From assembly GCA_036245805.1 (NCBI GenBank), contig BTRK01000005.1:3720001-3784000 (forward strand): a stretch of 64,000 nt of DNA. Direction: 5' to 3'. The DNA is from Pristionchus mayeri (lineage: Eukaryota > Nematoda > Chromadorea > Rhabditida > Neodiplogasteridae). Positions 10,902 through 23,403 of the stretch are shown here, piece by piece. Position numbers and translations under genes: made by a program. Below the pieces are notes generated by a model that did no database searches, was not told the origin of the DNA, and saw only the letters and a program-made list of their open reading frames with translations. Position 1 is the stretch's first letter. The number at the start of each line of letters is the position of its first letter.

Positions 10902-13900
10902 ATGGAGGACTTTGACAGATTGCGTCCAGGCTATCGCGTCTTAAATATCATCTACTCGACGGTGATACATGACGCACTATGGTGAGTAAAGGTTCATTTT
11001 TTTTTATTTTTTTACTGAATTGATCATAAGATTATCAGCTTTTTAGTGCACCTGAAATATACTCGAAACTGAAGCAAAACAAATTGAAATTGAAAAATTG
11101 TTCGTTAAGCTTTGATGTCCAAAGTTCCAGAAAACAAGATGCGAAATGGCACTTGTGCGACGAAATAGCAGTAGAGAAGAAGGTGGTTGGATGTTTTCAC
11201 AATTTCAGGCAATTCCAGATGCTTGAATTTGTGGATGACTGAGTGCAGGTTTGTGCATTATTTCAAACCAGCTATAATTGTCCCTCTTGCTACTGGGATT
11301 TTAGTTTATTTTTATTTGTATAGCTTCAAACAACTAATTTCCAGTGCAAAAACCGTAAGCTTCTCCCTCGCTCTGCATTATATTATTGAGTTTTTTTGCA
11401 TTGGCTCCTTTTAGAGCTACATACACATGACTAACAGGTAAATAATGCATGAATTACATATATGTAATATGTGTATTGTTGTTGTGAGTTATAGTTGTAT
11501 TGAAATATGTTGAACAAAAGTTTAATAATTATTACAATGCTTTATTACATTGAACATAAACAGGAAAATTACGTAATGATTACAGTAGTACTAACTGCCA
11601 TGAAATTCCGTGCATTGCGATCGAAGGGAAAGTGACAGGTTTTTTTTGCAGCCACTTCAAGCGATTTTACAGTCGTCATGAGACGATTACGCTTGGTGGT
11701 GTAGTGCGGTGAGGATGTGGCAGGTAAAATATCGCAATTTTACCAGATAGTACTTGAACTTTTCGTTACTCCTACGCTACATACGTCGATAAGTATCAAA
11801 ATTCATGTTCATATTTTGAGCGCAAAACAAGTATAAACGTATTCTCAACGATATAACAACTAGAAAACATGTTAAGGCCTCGTACTCCCTCGTTATGGTC
11901 TCATCCTCAATTGTTGCCCTACTTACCGTTGCATCTAGTGCACCCGTTTTCACAACTAATACTATCGACAAGGCTCCGCTCGTCTGTAAAGCACAGTGGG
12001 TTCTTATTAAAGTTTTTGGGTTTACTTATTTCCATATCCTATCGTCGTTCAACCAGTTGAAATAGGTGGAGAAATAACTGTGAATGTGTGGAAAAGTGCG
12101 GCAAAATATCGGGACAATTTTTAATTATACATGTTCTAATGCCGCTAACCGGAAACGCTAACACGACAGTGTTCTTTGCCGTTTGGAGCCAACCGTTGTT
12201 CAATAACGATTGTTTGGTAACTTTTCTTAAATTTTATATTATGTTTTTAAATAGCTGATTTTATCTCTGAATTTGTTGACAACCGTGCACACTATTATCA
12301 CTTAAGTCTATGAAGCAAAATCAGTTCCTATCGCAACATTTTTTTGCAAAGTTGTTCAATTACGACAAAAATAATTGGAAGATACCAGGGAAATACAAAT
12401 TCGATTAAACTAGGGACGTATTCAGTCCCACTGCACCTTGTAGCTCGTGCGGGAGCTGAGATACAGAATATCCGAATACAAAAACGAAAAATTCTAATTG
12501 GACGGAGCCCGGAATATTTACCTAGTTTAATAGAAGTCTTACCCACAGTGCATTTTCCTATTACAATATGTTAAAAACTAACAATTTTGAAAAAAAATGT
12601 ATTGGCTTCCGTCACTGACCAGTGATAAAAGTGTTATTTTCAGCTGTACCGCGTCAACCAATGGGTATCTGGCATCATGAACAACACCCTACCTACCATC
12701 ATTTCTTCTTCTATTATGGACGCTAATGCTTAATTGGGAACTTGGAAATGTAATATATTAAAAATATGTTATTATAAAAATAAGAAATAAATATTCGGCT
12801 TGTTTAATCTGTCAGAAATGTGCGAGAAAAGTTGCGTAAAAAGTTGCGTAAAAAGTTCGCGAACTTCTGATTCTCTCCTATTCGTGTACTCTCTCTCTTT
12901 CTCTAACCAGGTCGTTGAAAAGTTCACGAACTTTTCGACGAACTATGTTCGAAAATCATACTTTTCTTTTGTTTTACTTATTTTCATAAACTATTTTTGC
13001 TTTTAACTTATGACTTCTTATAATGACAACCTTCCCTTAGCTGGAATAGCTTCAGAATACAGCGTAGTGAAAGTAAACAGGGTTGGAGTATTTTTTTCGA
13101 AAATGGGTCACCACTTTCCCCACCCTGTAATGTCAAGCTATTCCATCAGAGGGAAGGTTGTTCTTATAAGCAGTCATAAGTTGAAAGCAAAAATAATTGA
13201 TAAAAATAAGTAAAACAAAAGAAAAGTACGAATTTCGAACATAGTTCGTCGAAAAGTTCGTGAACTTTTCAAGGAGCTGCGTGAAAAGTTAGAGAAAGGC
13301 GAGAGAGCACGCGTTCTTGAGAGAGGGAAAAGGAAGCAGTGATTGTTTACTTCCTTTTCCCTCTCTCAAGAATGCGTGCTCTCTCGCCTTTCTCTAACTT
13401 TTCACACAGCTCCTTGAAAAGTTCGTTAAAAACCGGCATTAATTCGTTCGAAATTCGTACTTTTCTTTTGTTTTACTTATTTTTATCAATTATTTTTGCT
13501 CTTAACTTATGACTGCGTATAAGAACAACCTTCCCTCTGATGGAATAGCTTGACATTACAGGGTGGTGAAAGTGGTGACCCATTTTCGAAAAAAATACTC
13601 CAACCGTGTTTACTTTCACTACGCTGTATTCTGAAGCTATTCCAGCTAAGGGAAGGTTGTCATTATAAGAAATCATAAGTTAAAAGCAAAAATAGTTTAT
13701 AAAAGTAAGTAAAACAAAAGAAAAGTATGATTTTCGAACACAGTTCGTCGAAAAGTTCGTGAACTTTTCATCGACCTGGTTAGAGAAAGAGAGAGAGCAT
13801 GCGAAATGGAGAGAATCAGAAGTTCGCGAACTTTTTACGCAACTTTTTCTCGCACATTTCTGACAGATTAAACAGGCCGATTAATTTTAAACCTTGGATA

Positions 13901-14567
13901 TTTTTTAGGCTCGCAAAAGTCACTTGGTAATTGCTGGGCAGAATAGTACTTGGTCATGTTCTTGATTCAATATCAAACAAAATTGAAATCCAGGAAGGAT
14001 GATGCTGAACGGGCTTCCAGTTTATTGATTATCATTTCCATTCTTACACTACTGTCCGAGATTCCACAAGGTGAGTAATTTCGCTAATATGAAATGGGAA
14101 CCTTCTAAAAAGGTTAAAAAATATTTCAAATACAAATTGCGGAAAAAACGGCAATCGTATATCTATTATCAGGATTGTCCTCTCTTGGGAACATTCTGTT
14201 CTCGGCAGGCTTCCAAATTTATTATTCCGATCGATTACGTGAGGATTGTGATGTTATGGAATTTCTCGTTTGGTGAAATTAATAATTATTAACATTTGTA
14301 AGAGATGTTCTGTGCCTGTATCCAAGTCTGCACTACTACTTGCAATTTGATCATTACCCTGGCGATATCTCGAAACTTCCGGGAGGTGAGGAATTTATGA
14401 TATGTAATTATTGACTACTGTACATCGTATGTAATTGACCCTACATTTTTATAAATTGCGAATTTCAGGCGGTATCAAGAAAGTTGTGCTGCTGCAAGAA
14501 GATAGAAGTCATTACGCCCATGGTTTCGGTTGTCTCCCAAACGGACATTAGTCCGACCAGATTCTGA
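10902..14567 (+). pseudogene. srw/Dmsr-like 7TM peptide receptor, copy 1 (decayed)
   Basis: Exons align one by one with the second receptor. 10902-10981 is an N-terminus (RPGYRVLNIIYSTVIHDALW); 11210-11250 ends CLNLWMTEC; about 11345-11440 holds SFSLALHYIIEFF. Helix 4 is near 11875-11992 (SYSLVMVSSSIVALLTVASS), loop 2 near 12143-12219, helix 5 near 12644-12749, and a loop-3 exon starts near 13912. Helix 6 is near 13990-14070 (LLIIISILTLLSEIPQG), then GLSSLGNILFSAGFQIYYSD, then TCNLIITLAISRNFREV, and the tail is 14469-14567. The TE/D-x-PQG helix 6 and the SR-x-FR end of helix 7 are typical of the srw/Dmsr neuropeptide-receptor group. Damage seen: no helix 1-2 exons, TAG after helix 3, TGA for the Trp of KGKWQ, a one-base frame break in helix 5, lost acceptors, and a 1.08 kb palindrome inserted between helix 5 and loop 3. 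Confidence 0.6.
12793..13875. repeat. Nested palindrome (palindrome made of palindromes)
   Basis: Two arms of about 540 bp mirror each other around 13343, shown by the mirrored 67-codon frames at 13010-13213 (+) and 13473-13676 (-), which differ at only a few residues. Each arm is itself folded: the block with TTTTCTTTTGTTTTACTTAT and AACAACCTTCCC occurs once forward and once reversed in each arm, so there are four copies. The outer ends (TTTAATCTGTCAGAAATGTG and its complement) close the structure. The centre carries GAGAGAGCACGCGTTCTTGA and its complement around a six-base loop. It lies in the decayed receptor gene. Confidence 0.9.
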
Positions 14568-14569
14568 GT

Positions 14570-15490
14570 CATTTCAGAATAACTTGTTTTGAACAGATTG
14601 TACTCGAAATTCACGTTCGATCTAGAGTTCGATCAGGTGTAATTTCGAGAAGTGATTTTGATTTTATATTAAGTTCATTAAAATAAATAAACAACGTGAG
14701 ACTTTAGAACTGCTGCCTGTATTTATTAGGCTGGAAAGACAGTAATTGTAGATATGGACCACGATGTTTGATGCCTCCTAAAATCCGTTTCGTTAAAGAT
14801 TTCAAGCTAGCTCAAGGGTGCATATTAGGGATTGACTTGGCCAATATAATCATATGTTCAAATCGCTTCATGCTTTTTGGGTATACGAAAAATTTAAGTT
14901 TCGCCATTTCTGACATTTTCACAATTTTCGAAAAATATTTGTCGCTTCTTGTATTTTCTCGGGAAAAAATGACTGTTCTTTCGCATGTAGCGTAGTGAGA
15001 ACCCCATTTACAGTTGTTTCGAAAAATAGGTCACAGGTCGTTCCTGCCTCAACATAACACGATTTGCCCATAATTGAATTCAACTATTTCCGAGTTAACA
15101 CTTCTCAAGCGATAATGTTTCCTGCATAGAAGATCATTCATACTGTCTTCTAAATAAGTGCGCTTAAATGATACACTATGGAACTATATATTATTGAGAA
15201 ACATTTGAATTAACCACTTTTCTGCTTTTAGAAATAATTGATTTTCAGGATTGTTGAATAAAGGTCAACATAGCCAAAATTTCGACGTTTGGTGTTCGGA
15301 GAATGAATACATCTCATCAAAAGGGAGCTATCCCCTGTCTCAGCCCAGCCGAATACTAATAGATAAAGAGTTGCTTTAACAATTAACCATAATAGTTAAG
15401 GCTTTGCACCAATGCTGGAAACAGGAAAATGTACAATTCGAATTTCGACGGACAAGTTTGATTGTCATGGTGATGCTACATGTTTTGGTA
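14570..15490. other. Spacer between the two receptor genes, left part
   Basis: No gene supported. A 75-codon frame at 14768-14995 starts with ATG but shows no family motif and no splice partners. The rest is AT-rich with many stops in all frames. Confidence 0.4.
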
Positions 15491-15498
15491 GAATGATA

Positions 15499-15534
15499 AT
15501 TTATATTTGTGTGCATGGTCACACAAATATAAAT
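15499..15534. repeat. Short perfect hairpin
   Basis: ATTTATATTTGTGTG pairs with CACACAAATATAAAT around a loop of about six bases. It could form a stem of 15 pairs if transcribed. No surrounding gene supports a terminator or ncRNA reading. Confidence 0.6.
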
Positions 15535-15750
15535 TTAAGTTAATAATAGAAAGTACTTTTCGTTTTAGTACATTTAAGATCGGCACATCTGGTGATATGG
15601 GTACACGGTCAAGACAAATATTTATGTTCAGATTCGGTCGAGTTCAAAAAATGATAATTTTTCTGAGGGGCCATTCGGAGCGGACCAGATTCACATGTTG
15701 TATTGTGATATCTTTATCACGCGTATTACGAGTCTGTGGATGAACCTCCT

Positions 15751-16136
15751 CGGGAACATTTTCAAAAAAGTTGTGCGGAATATCGTTAATATTGTTGTGG
15801 TAGAATACCCTAGAAGTAAGATTTCGAATGACATAGGTCATTGGTCCCAGAGCCGGCTTTTAGAAATTTTCCGGTTTTGCACCTGGCTATCGTGTATATT
15901 AGCTCCCAGATGAGCTACAGATATGGCGTTTAGCTCAATATGTGCGGAAAATTCTTTCCTGCATATCTGTAACTCATCTAGGAGCTGATATACACGATAG
16001 CCAGGTGCAAAACCGGAAAATTTCTAAAAGCCGGCTCTGGGACCAATGACCTATGTCATTCGAAATCTTACTTCTAGGGTATTCTACCACAACAATATGA
16101 ACGATATTCCGCACACCTTTTTTGAAAATGTTCCCG
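15751..16136. repeat. Inverted repeat, 386 bp (MITE-like)
   Basis: Left arm from CGGGAACATTTTCAAAAAAG and right arm ending CTTTTTTGAAAATGTTCCCG (with one change) are nearly complementary for about 175 bp, meeting near 15945. The arms include GAGCCGGCTTTTAGAAATTT and GCTCCCAGATGAGCTACAGA. The second string recurs, slightly changed, near 31375, so this is a dispersed family. Confidence 0.88.
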
Positions 16137-16139
16137 CAC

Positions 16140-17400
16140 AACTCCACTGACTCGTGATACGTGTGTTATGTAGTGCATTTCACATATGACATATATATTT
16201 ACCATGTTAGCTCTTCATGCATTGAAAGGCCAAAATGTAATGAGTTCAATTCTGCTTTGACCCATTTTGACTTCAACCTGTTTTCTCAATACTAAATGGA
16301 AAGGCTTGAACAAATGTGCGATTTAAAGAGTATCCAAGCACTCAACGAGTATAAGCATCAATATCATAATCAGGAGGTAACAAAGGACGGGGTTTCTCAG
16401 TTTGTTTCTCCCGAAAAATTGAAAATCTACAACTACTTTCTGCCCAACCTGATAGAACTGCTGAGAGATTGTATCTGAACGGACGAGTATACTTTGTTGG
16501 AAGTAATCACTAGACTAAATGAATGCGTGCCACTCGGCTCTACGTGGTGAAGTCACTGATGAGAACTACGTCATACCGTCTTTGACATTAACGAGGTATG
16601 ACCTCATCCGACATAGCGCCGTGGCGAATTACCTGCAATCTCAAAATAAGAGTTGCTCACAATAAATTAATATCAGCAAGTGTTCCCTCCCAGTTTGCTG
16701 GGTTACGTCCAAACGGTGCAGAGAGAAAGGCATACGACCGGAGAAAGTGCTGTTGATCGTGGTATTTTGTGATCTGTGAACTTTAGGGGTTACATTTTCA
16801 AGTAATTTCGCGCCCTTTTCGGGTAGTTTTCCGGTGTTATAAATGGCTGATAAAGATGTTAATTGTGCATCGAAAAATTCCCGAGAAAGGATCAAAATAA
16901 ACTGACAATTGATCACTTCCTGGTGGCAGGTGATTCTGGGTAAATTCGGGAAATATTGTATTCATCCAGCGCACGCTATACTGCCTCGCTCGATTGAGAT
17001 AGTGTCGAAATTGAGAGACCGTGCTATCACTTCTTCGAGAAGACAGGTGCAACGTGTCATTTCTCAGAGGCATTGAGCCGGATATAATTGCCGGCTCTGA
17101 AGTATCTCCGTAGAACGACATGAGACCTCACAAAACCACTACTCGTCTTTCTCAGATTAGGATTATGGACATAATTGTTTTCGCACAAATCGGTTCAGCG
17201 TATCGCGCGTTCTTCGTATTTCTTTCAGGGCCATACTGCAGTTTAGAGTCTGGACCGTAATAGTCTGTCGGAAGAGTTCATCTTGTAGGGTCATCATGCC
17301 TAAACTTATACACACATTGAAGCCTCATTAAGTTTTATTAAGCCCCTCGCATTTTTGTGAATATAATACCGTTCCGTTCTTGGCAATATCTACACATTCG
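16140..17400. other. Spacer upstream of the second receptor gene
   Basis: A 60-codon frame (16296-16478, +) and two 91-94-codon frames on the minus strand (16641-17121) are open but match nothing I recognise and have no clear exons around them. The minus frames could be a transposon scrap. A stretch with GAACTACGTCATACCG near 16564 resembles one near 42277. Confidence 0.35.
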
Positions 17401-18753
17401 TCGGAATGGTCATTTACGATTACGACATCTCCTGTCCTGGCTATAGTGTCTTCAAAATCACATATTCCGAGGAAATCGTTGATGTCTTATCGTGAGTCCT
17501 AGCATTGTAAATCAGCAAAACATTGAAATAAACTTGACCATACACATGTGCACGTGCTCAAAACACACTCAGATTAATGGTGACGAAAGTAATATAAATA
17601 CAGAGGTAAATATATCTCGAGTATTCGTTTTTTTCAGGGAAATCGAGTACTATACTCTGGTAGTGTACGGGTATCTGATGATGTTCGTCGGTCCTCTCAA
17701 TATTGTCGCCAATATATTGAGCGCTGCACTGCTGCTCACGTGAGTACTTTCATTTGCGTAAACACTAAAAAGTAAAGTTCTAGAATTCGTGAATACTCGT
17801 GAACACAGACTTACTGTTGCTCTTATGATAGTAGTATCAAATTTATCATGACTTCATCATTTAGCAAAGGGAAGTCACACCAAATCCAATCATCCCACTC
17901 TTGCGTTAAATGTTGCATTTTTTTTTTGAATTTTTAATAAAGATAAAATAACTTTTTTACAGACATTAGCCTAGCAGTGTTCTCCCGCGAAAAGTCCCGA
18001 ATACGGGATGTCTCTTGACCCTTACTGTTGTGTTCAGGAAGGAGCTACGGAATCCTTTTAACGTCATCCTGTGCTTGATGTGTCTCGATCCCGTAGTACC
18101 GCTGCTCCTCCGAGTTTCGATGGTGTATCGGAATTTGGGAATGACCGAGTGTAGGTAAGTGAAAAATTAGGTTATTTTGATACACATACCCATATCAGCT
18201 ATGGTGTGCGCATGAAACCGATCCGAAAATGTAACACCATTTTGCGAATATTATAACACTAGCTATGTGCATGTCGATGCAACTGTATTAGGGTTTACCG
18301 TTTCAGGTAATTGTGTGTAATTTGCGGGTTTCATGTGTCCTACATAGTTCAGGAGCTAATCAACTATCTAGCTCACCTGAAAAATCATTCAAAATTATCC
18401 GAAAATCACCCAAAATTACCTGAAAATTGAACCCCTAAACTGTATTCCAGTGAGACATCGGTCACCTACTCTCTCGCTCTGCACTCAATGATTGAGCTAT
18501 TCTCCTGGCCCATTTAGAGCCACATACACATGGCTGGCAGGTATGATTATTATTGATTATTGACGATTAATTTTATTATCATTATTTCTATTATAAAACA
18601 TACAAGTGAAAATTCAAACCCAGTTTCACGTATACTGACAAAATATACACAATGACGTTATATTTTAAGTAGTGCTCACTTTCTCAAGATTTCGTGCATT
18701 ACGTTCGAAGGGAAAGTGGCAGGTGAACAATATTGATTTTACCTGAAAGTATC

Positions 18754-19068
18754 TTACAAGGAATGGCCACGAGGGTAGGTTGGAGATTTTGATCGATACC
18801 TAGCGAGATCGAAAGATATATCAAATTCTAAGAACTTTTAAGTTTTTATTATTTTATGGGGGCCTCTGTGGATGTCTGCACTCATAGTATGGAGAGGTGC
18901 GAAACCGTCAATTGATTAGGCCGTCCTCAGCAGATATCAAAAACGTAGATGTTCTTAGAATTTGATCCTCTTTCGATCCCGCTAGGATCGAAAGAGGATG
19001 AAATGGTTTACAAACTCGAACCCTCTCGTTCACAAACTCCAACCTGCCCACGCGGCCATTCCTTGTTA
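18754..19068. repeat. Inverted repeat in a receptor intron
   Basis: ACAAGGAATGGCCACGAGGG and TCAAATTCTAAGAAC on the left pair with GTTCTTAGAATTTGA and a near-complement of the left end (CGGCCATTCCTTGT) on the right. The arms are about 95 bp with indels. It lies between the exons encoding KGKWQ and helix 4. Confidence 0.75.
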
Positions 19069-19915
19069 GCTTCAGCAACTGCTTTATCGTAATGTTGACC
19101 AATACTGGAATCCGTGAATAGTATGATATTCGAAAATGCAAAGACGATATCATGGTATACACAAAATTAGAAGAAATGAAATTAAACGAACTAAACGAAA
19201 TTGGCAGCCATCATACTCCCTCGTTCTCATTGGCTCCTTATTCGTTGCTCTACTTTCCGTTGCGTGTTCAGTGCCGTCTTTCCTTGCCAGCGTGATTATC
19301 GAAGTTCCGCTCGGCGCGGTCTGCGAGAGACAGTGAGTTCAAGTGTCCCAAATTCGGATAATCGAAATTTTTGCAATATACGATTACAATTGCAATGCAA
19401 TACAATGCAGTACAATACAGTACAATACGATGACAATTACGATTACAATTTCAATTTCAATTACAATTATACAATTTTCAAAGCGATAGTCAACACTGTT
19501 AATATAAATATTCGAAGGGAAATGCCGCTCATAGGCGAATATGACACACAAGTACCAGCTATAACGTGGAACCCTTCGCTCTTCGACAACGACTGTCTAG
19601 TATTGTTTAAATTGTTGTTTTTTCTTAAATTTTCGTACGACTATGGAAAGTTTACTCCTCATATACATTGTCACCTTATTAAAGTATTAATAATCATTTA
19701 TTCAGATGTACCGAGTCAATCAATGGGTGTCTGCCCTAGTCAATAACTCGTTTCTCTCATTCCTCCTTATATTCTGGACGACCATGCTCACTTGGGAACT
19801 GAATAAAGTCAGTAAACCATTAAAAAATATACGATTGGTGTTATTTTCATGCTCGCAAAGGACACTTGGCAGTAGCAGCACAGAGCGCGAGAAAGTTCGT
19901 GATAAGTTGTAATTA

Positions 19916-20980
19916 CAGGGTGCGGATTAAATATTGCGCCACTTTTCATTTTTGAATATCTCTTCACTCCGCAGGCGCCAGTCTATCAAATTTTGTAATT
20001 ATGTAGCTATGTTACGTAAGTGGACAATAAATAATTAGGAGCTAGATACTTCAATTATTTCCAGAGTAATTACTCCTGGAATTTTTTGTTCTGTGAGGGT
20101 GGTGATTTTCGGCTGTTGAACCATTACGCTATTTTCGCTGCCTTACAACGAGGAATTAAATGCTGGGTTCGTCACTTGTTCCCATAGAAGTACACCTAAA
20201 TACGAGTAGAAATGTGTGTTCAATTGCATGCTCAGGCGCATAGCTTTCTCAAAAATGTTCGTAAAATATTTGAAAGTGAACGTCGCTCGAGAAAAAAACT
20301 ACGATTAAGAAACTGTATTAGTCGAACACATGATTTATTGAAATGTTCCTATTCTCAACCTGATACTCCACCATTCCTAATTATAAAAATCTGTTCTATT
20401 CCCTGGAGTACTTTGATACTGCCTCAGAATAAGTCGCGATATGCAGCAAAGTGCCTTTATTAGTGATTTTTATATGTGCCTACTTCTACCATTAATTCAA
20501 CGTTCCCATTCGATTCAACACAGTAAAAACTCATAGCTCACCCTGTTGAAAACTATGCAAAGTTATAGGACGATAGCAACATGTTGAATGGGAAATCACA
20601 AAATGCTGCTTTTGAGTACCAACATGAGTGCACTTCATCAAATGAAAGTTTCACAGGTGTCAAATATCCTGCATAGGATTAGATAATATAATTAAATAGT
20701 GAAAGATGTGCTCTACATATATTGATATCAAAATCTCATTCTCAATTGCACCTGAAATTGGAATCCTTTTTTAAGTAAAAAATTGTAAACGGCGCAGTGG
20801 GAAAAAATTCAGATTCGTTTTGCCGACATCCTACGAGGCCAACCGTTCGTTTAATGTCTACTTCTAAGAAGTTAATTGTAATATTCTGAGGCATATTTAG
20901 AAGGAACATGGTAATCTGTCTCGCAGTTCTTCGCGTGATACTACTATAAATTAGTGGCGCAATATTTAATCCGCACCCTG
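19916..20980. mobile_element. TA-flanked non-autonomous DNA transposon
   Basis: The ends are perfect inverted repeats of at least 27 bp, starting CAGGGTGCGGATTAAATATT and closing with the complement. TA dinucleotides flank both ends (19914-19915 and 20981-20982), the Tc1/mariner insertion signature. Length is 1065 bp. The longest internal frame (83 codons, 20212-20463) shows no transposase motif, so it probably moved with help from another element. It sits in the intron between loop 3 and helix 6 of receptor copy 2. Confidence 0.88.
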
Positions 20981-21684
20981 TATAATTCGAGAAAAATCAA
21001 TAATGTGAACAAATATAATTCTAGGAAAGACGATTCGATGCGGGCGTCCCGCTTATTGATTATCATTGCCATTCTAACTCTACTCTCCGACTTTCCTCAG
21101 GGTTAGATCATTATCTTTTAAACTGCTTTGTCTCACTCAAAAAGTGGTAATGTGTTTTCAAAAAGAACTTATAAAAGCAGAACGATTGTTTTATTTTGTT
21201 TAAATCCAATTAATATCAGGGATATCGGCCCTCTTGAACATCCTCTTCTCACTCGGATTTCAGGCCAATTACACCGATCGACTAAGTACGAATTTTATAC
21301 GTTAGAAACACTGCTCATTTGCCATTTTCTGCCTGTCATCTCTTGTTTTTACTCGTATTATTCAGCGACGCTCTGGGCCTGCATACAAGTATGCACAACG
21401 TCTTGCAATTTGGTGATCACTTTGGCGATGTCTCGAAACTTCCGGGAGGTCAGTTAAACCTTTCAGTCTTTGACATTTTTCGCTACTGAAACTTCTGATT
21501 GCTAAACCAGTATACCTCAAAATTGTTAAATCACGTTCCAATTCCATTCATGATCCATACGGAGCATTTCAGGCAGTGTCAAGGAATTTGTGCAGCTGCA
21601 GAAGGAAGAAAGAAGTGTTTACGCCCATGGTTTCAGTTGTCTCCGTTACTCAATCGGACACTGGACCGAGCCGATTCTGAACGA

Positions 21685-22480
21685 GTTGACTGGTTTTGAA
21701 AAAAAATATACGTTCACTATTGCAAGTAGTGGCACTCTACCACTCTCTGGGCGTGTTGCGAGATTCTGTTTCGTTTTCTCCGAAATGCATGTCTAACTTT
21801 CAATCTGAACAAAACACATCCGGGGAAGGAGCTATTTCGATAATTTGATGTATTTTTCTAGCTTTACATCAATCGCATCATTCGTGTCCTAATTTTTCCC
21901 TTATATGTTGTAATTACTCACTCAGTCATTTTACGTACACAAATACATTTACAATTAGATTTATTATGACAAATGCGCTGATGGCATCTGAACATAATAC
22001 ACATGAAAATACGCAACCGATTACAACGATACAAATAACGTAGAAGACTGCATGGGCTATCATGTCAGAATAATTGTACGGAACATTAGTCAAGTATGAT
22101 TATTGTAAGTAAAAATTTGCTCATTTCTTAAAGTTATGGGCCTTTCAAGGTTTTTACAAGATTGTATGCATAATTCGTTGGAAGATATTCCTTTTCGCAT
22201 ATTATCGAGATTGAAGAATCTTCTTGTTGTTGAGATCGCTTTAGAATACATTGAAGATGGGACACAGTACGGCAAAAATAACCATTCCGATGAACTAAAA
22301 AATAGCGATCGATCTCACGATAGGGATGAGGGGTCTATCGGTTTTAAGGGGATATATCACTCTGTCCCAGGTGGGGGGGGGGAGACAGACATGATGGATT
22401 TCAGGGGACATATCTGCGGTTTCAGGGGACATGAATGTTCCCCAATTCAACATTGTTCCCCCAAAACTGACAAAATGAGA
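21685..22480. other. Spacer between receptor copy 2 and the TGF-beta gene
   Basis: The convergent 3' ends of a plus-strand and a minus-strand gene flank this stretch. A 154-codon frame (22136-22600, +) is low in motif content, has a run of nine G near 22372, and overlaps the last TGF-beta exon in antisense. I do not call it a gene. Confidence 0.4.
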
Positions 22481-22964
22481 CCGCTCAGTCGCAGATGCAT
22501 CTCGTCGCGTAGAAGTTGGGAATCGTCTTCTGCACTATCTAAAACGCAGAATTCGAAATTTGAATATTCGCCCCTCATTTCTCTGTTTTTTTCTTCTTGA
22601 CCGATCGATAAACTTTGTGAAAATATGATAACCGGATGAAAGTTTACAATCACCTACCTCGTTCTCATCCTTCACCATGTAGGTAATATTTTGCTCCTCG
22701 AACCTGAAATGGCAAATGTCATATTAGTCTTCATTGTTTTCCCTAAAATGCATAGTGATACATAATCAAAACAAAAACAAAATGCTGAAATCTCTCACGC
22801 CATTGGATGGCAGCACGGAGTCCGCACGTGCTCGAGAATCGACTGACGATGCACTGTGTGCTTGTAGTCCTGGAAATACGGAATATCATCATTGGATCTT
22901 TGGGCGACGACCATTGGATTTTCCAGCTAACAGTTTAACTTTAGGGTCTAGGTCTAGGTCTAGG

Positions 22965-23030
22965 CCAAGGAGGGACAACCGTTATATTATTGTCTAGGCC
23001 AACGAAAATATAACGGTTGTCAATTTGTTT
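22965..23030. repeat. Small inverted repeat in a TGF-beta intron
   Basis: GACAACCGTTATATT and its complement are separated by about 20 bases. Just left is a short tandem array of TCTAGG units. It lies in the intron between the exons at 23197-23098 and 22869-22799. Confidence 0.6.
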
Positions 23031-23403
23031 CCTCCCGTCATTAGGATGAATCTGAGGGCAAACCATACGTGATAAATTTAGAAAATGGAAACTTCACCTA
23101 GTTTAAAACTCATCATGTGCATATAGTCGTTGCAGTGGCCTCGCCATACGACCGAGTTGAACTTGGTTGGAGCGAGGATGTTGTGGATCCCGAGGTCCTA
23201 AGTATGATGATGAAGACCACGATTCGAGAAAAAAATAATATTTCCCATGAAGTGATATATGTTTGAGAGTTTTAAAGCTATGACTTCTACAACCGGCATC
23301 TGAAAATGCATCAACAAAGTTTCTACTATTTAGTGTTCGTAATTCAGACCGACGTCACATCATTTCACAGACATTTCAACATATCGACAAACTGTGGATT
23401 CTT

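Larger units (their letters stand above)
17406..21680 (+). pseudogene. srw/Dmsr-like 7TM peptide receptor, copy 2 (probably decayed)
   Basis: Exons read: 17406-17491; 17638-17739 (helix 1, FVGPLNIVANILSAALLLT); 18038-18154 (helix 2, KELRNPFNVILCLMCLDP); 18451-18540 (helix 3, TYSLALHSMIELF); 18689-18722 (FRALRSKGKWQ); about 19208-19332 (helix 4); about 19519-19598 (loop 2); 19705-19807 (helix 5, QWVSALVNNSFLSFLLIFWT); a loop-3 exon near 19851; about 21026-21100 (helix 6, LLIIIAILTLLSDFPQ); a helix 7 start near 21220; 21364-21450 (AMSRNFRE); and 21578-21680 (TGA). This is a near-complete class-A peptide receptor of the nematode srw/Dmsr type, acting at the cell surface. Two faults: TAG at 18515-18517 inside the helix 3 exon, at the same place as in copy 1, and CAT instead of CAG before the loop-3 exon. 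The rest keeps frame and phase. The shared TAG argues that decay preceded duplication, or that I have misplaced an exon border there. Confidence 0.65.

Noticed and set aside
13010..13676. Pair of mirrored 67-codon frames as a conserved gene pair
   Set aside because: They are the two arms of one palindrome. Similarity reflects the repeat, not protein conservation.
19201..19746. 181-codon open frame on the plus strand
   Set aside because: It runs through receptor helix-4 and loop-2 exons in another frame and through an intron of CAATAC-type repeats; it is a shadow.
22136..22600. 154-codon open frame on the plus strand
   Set aside because: It has low-complexity patches and a G run, overlaps the last TGF-beta exon in antisense, and has no recognisable domain.
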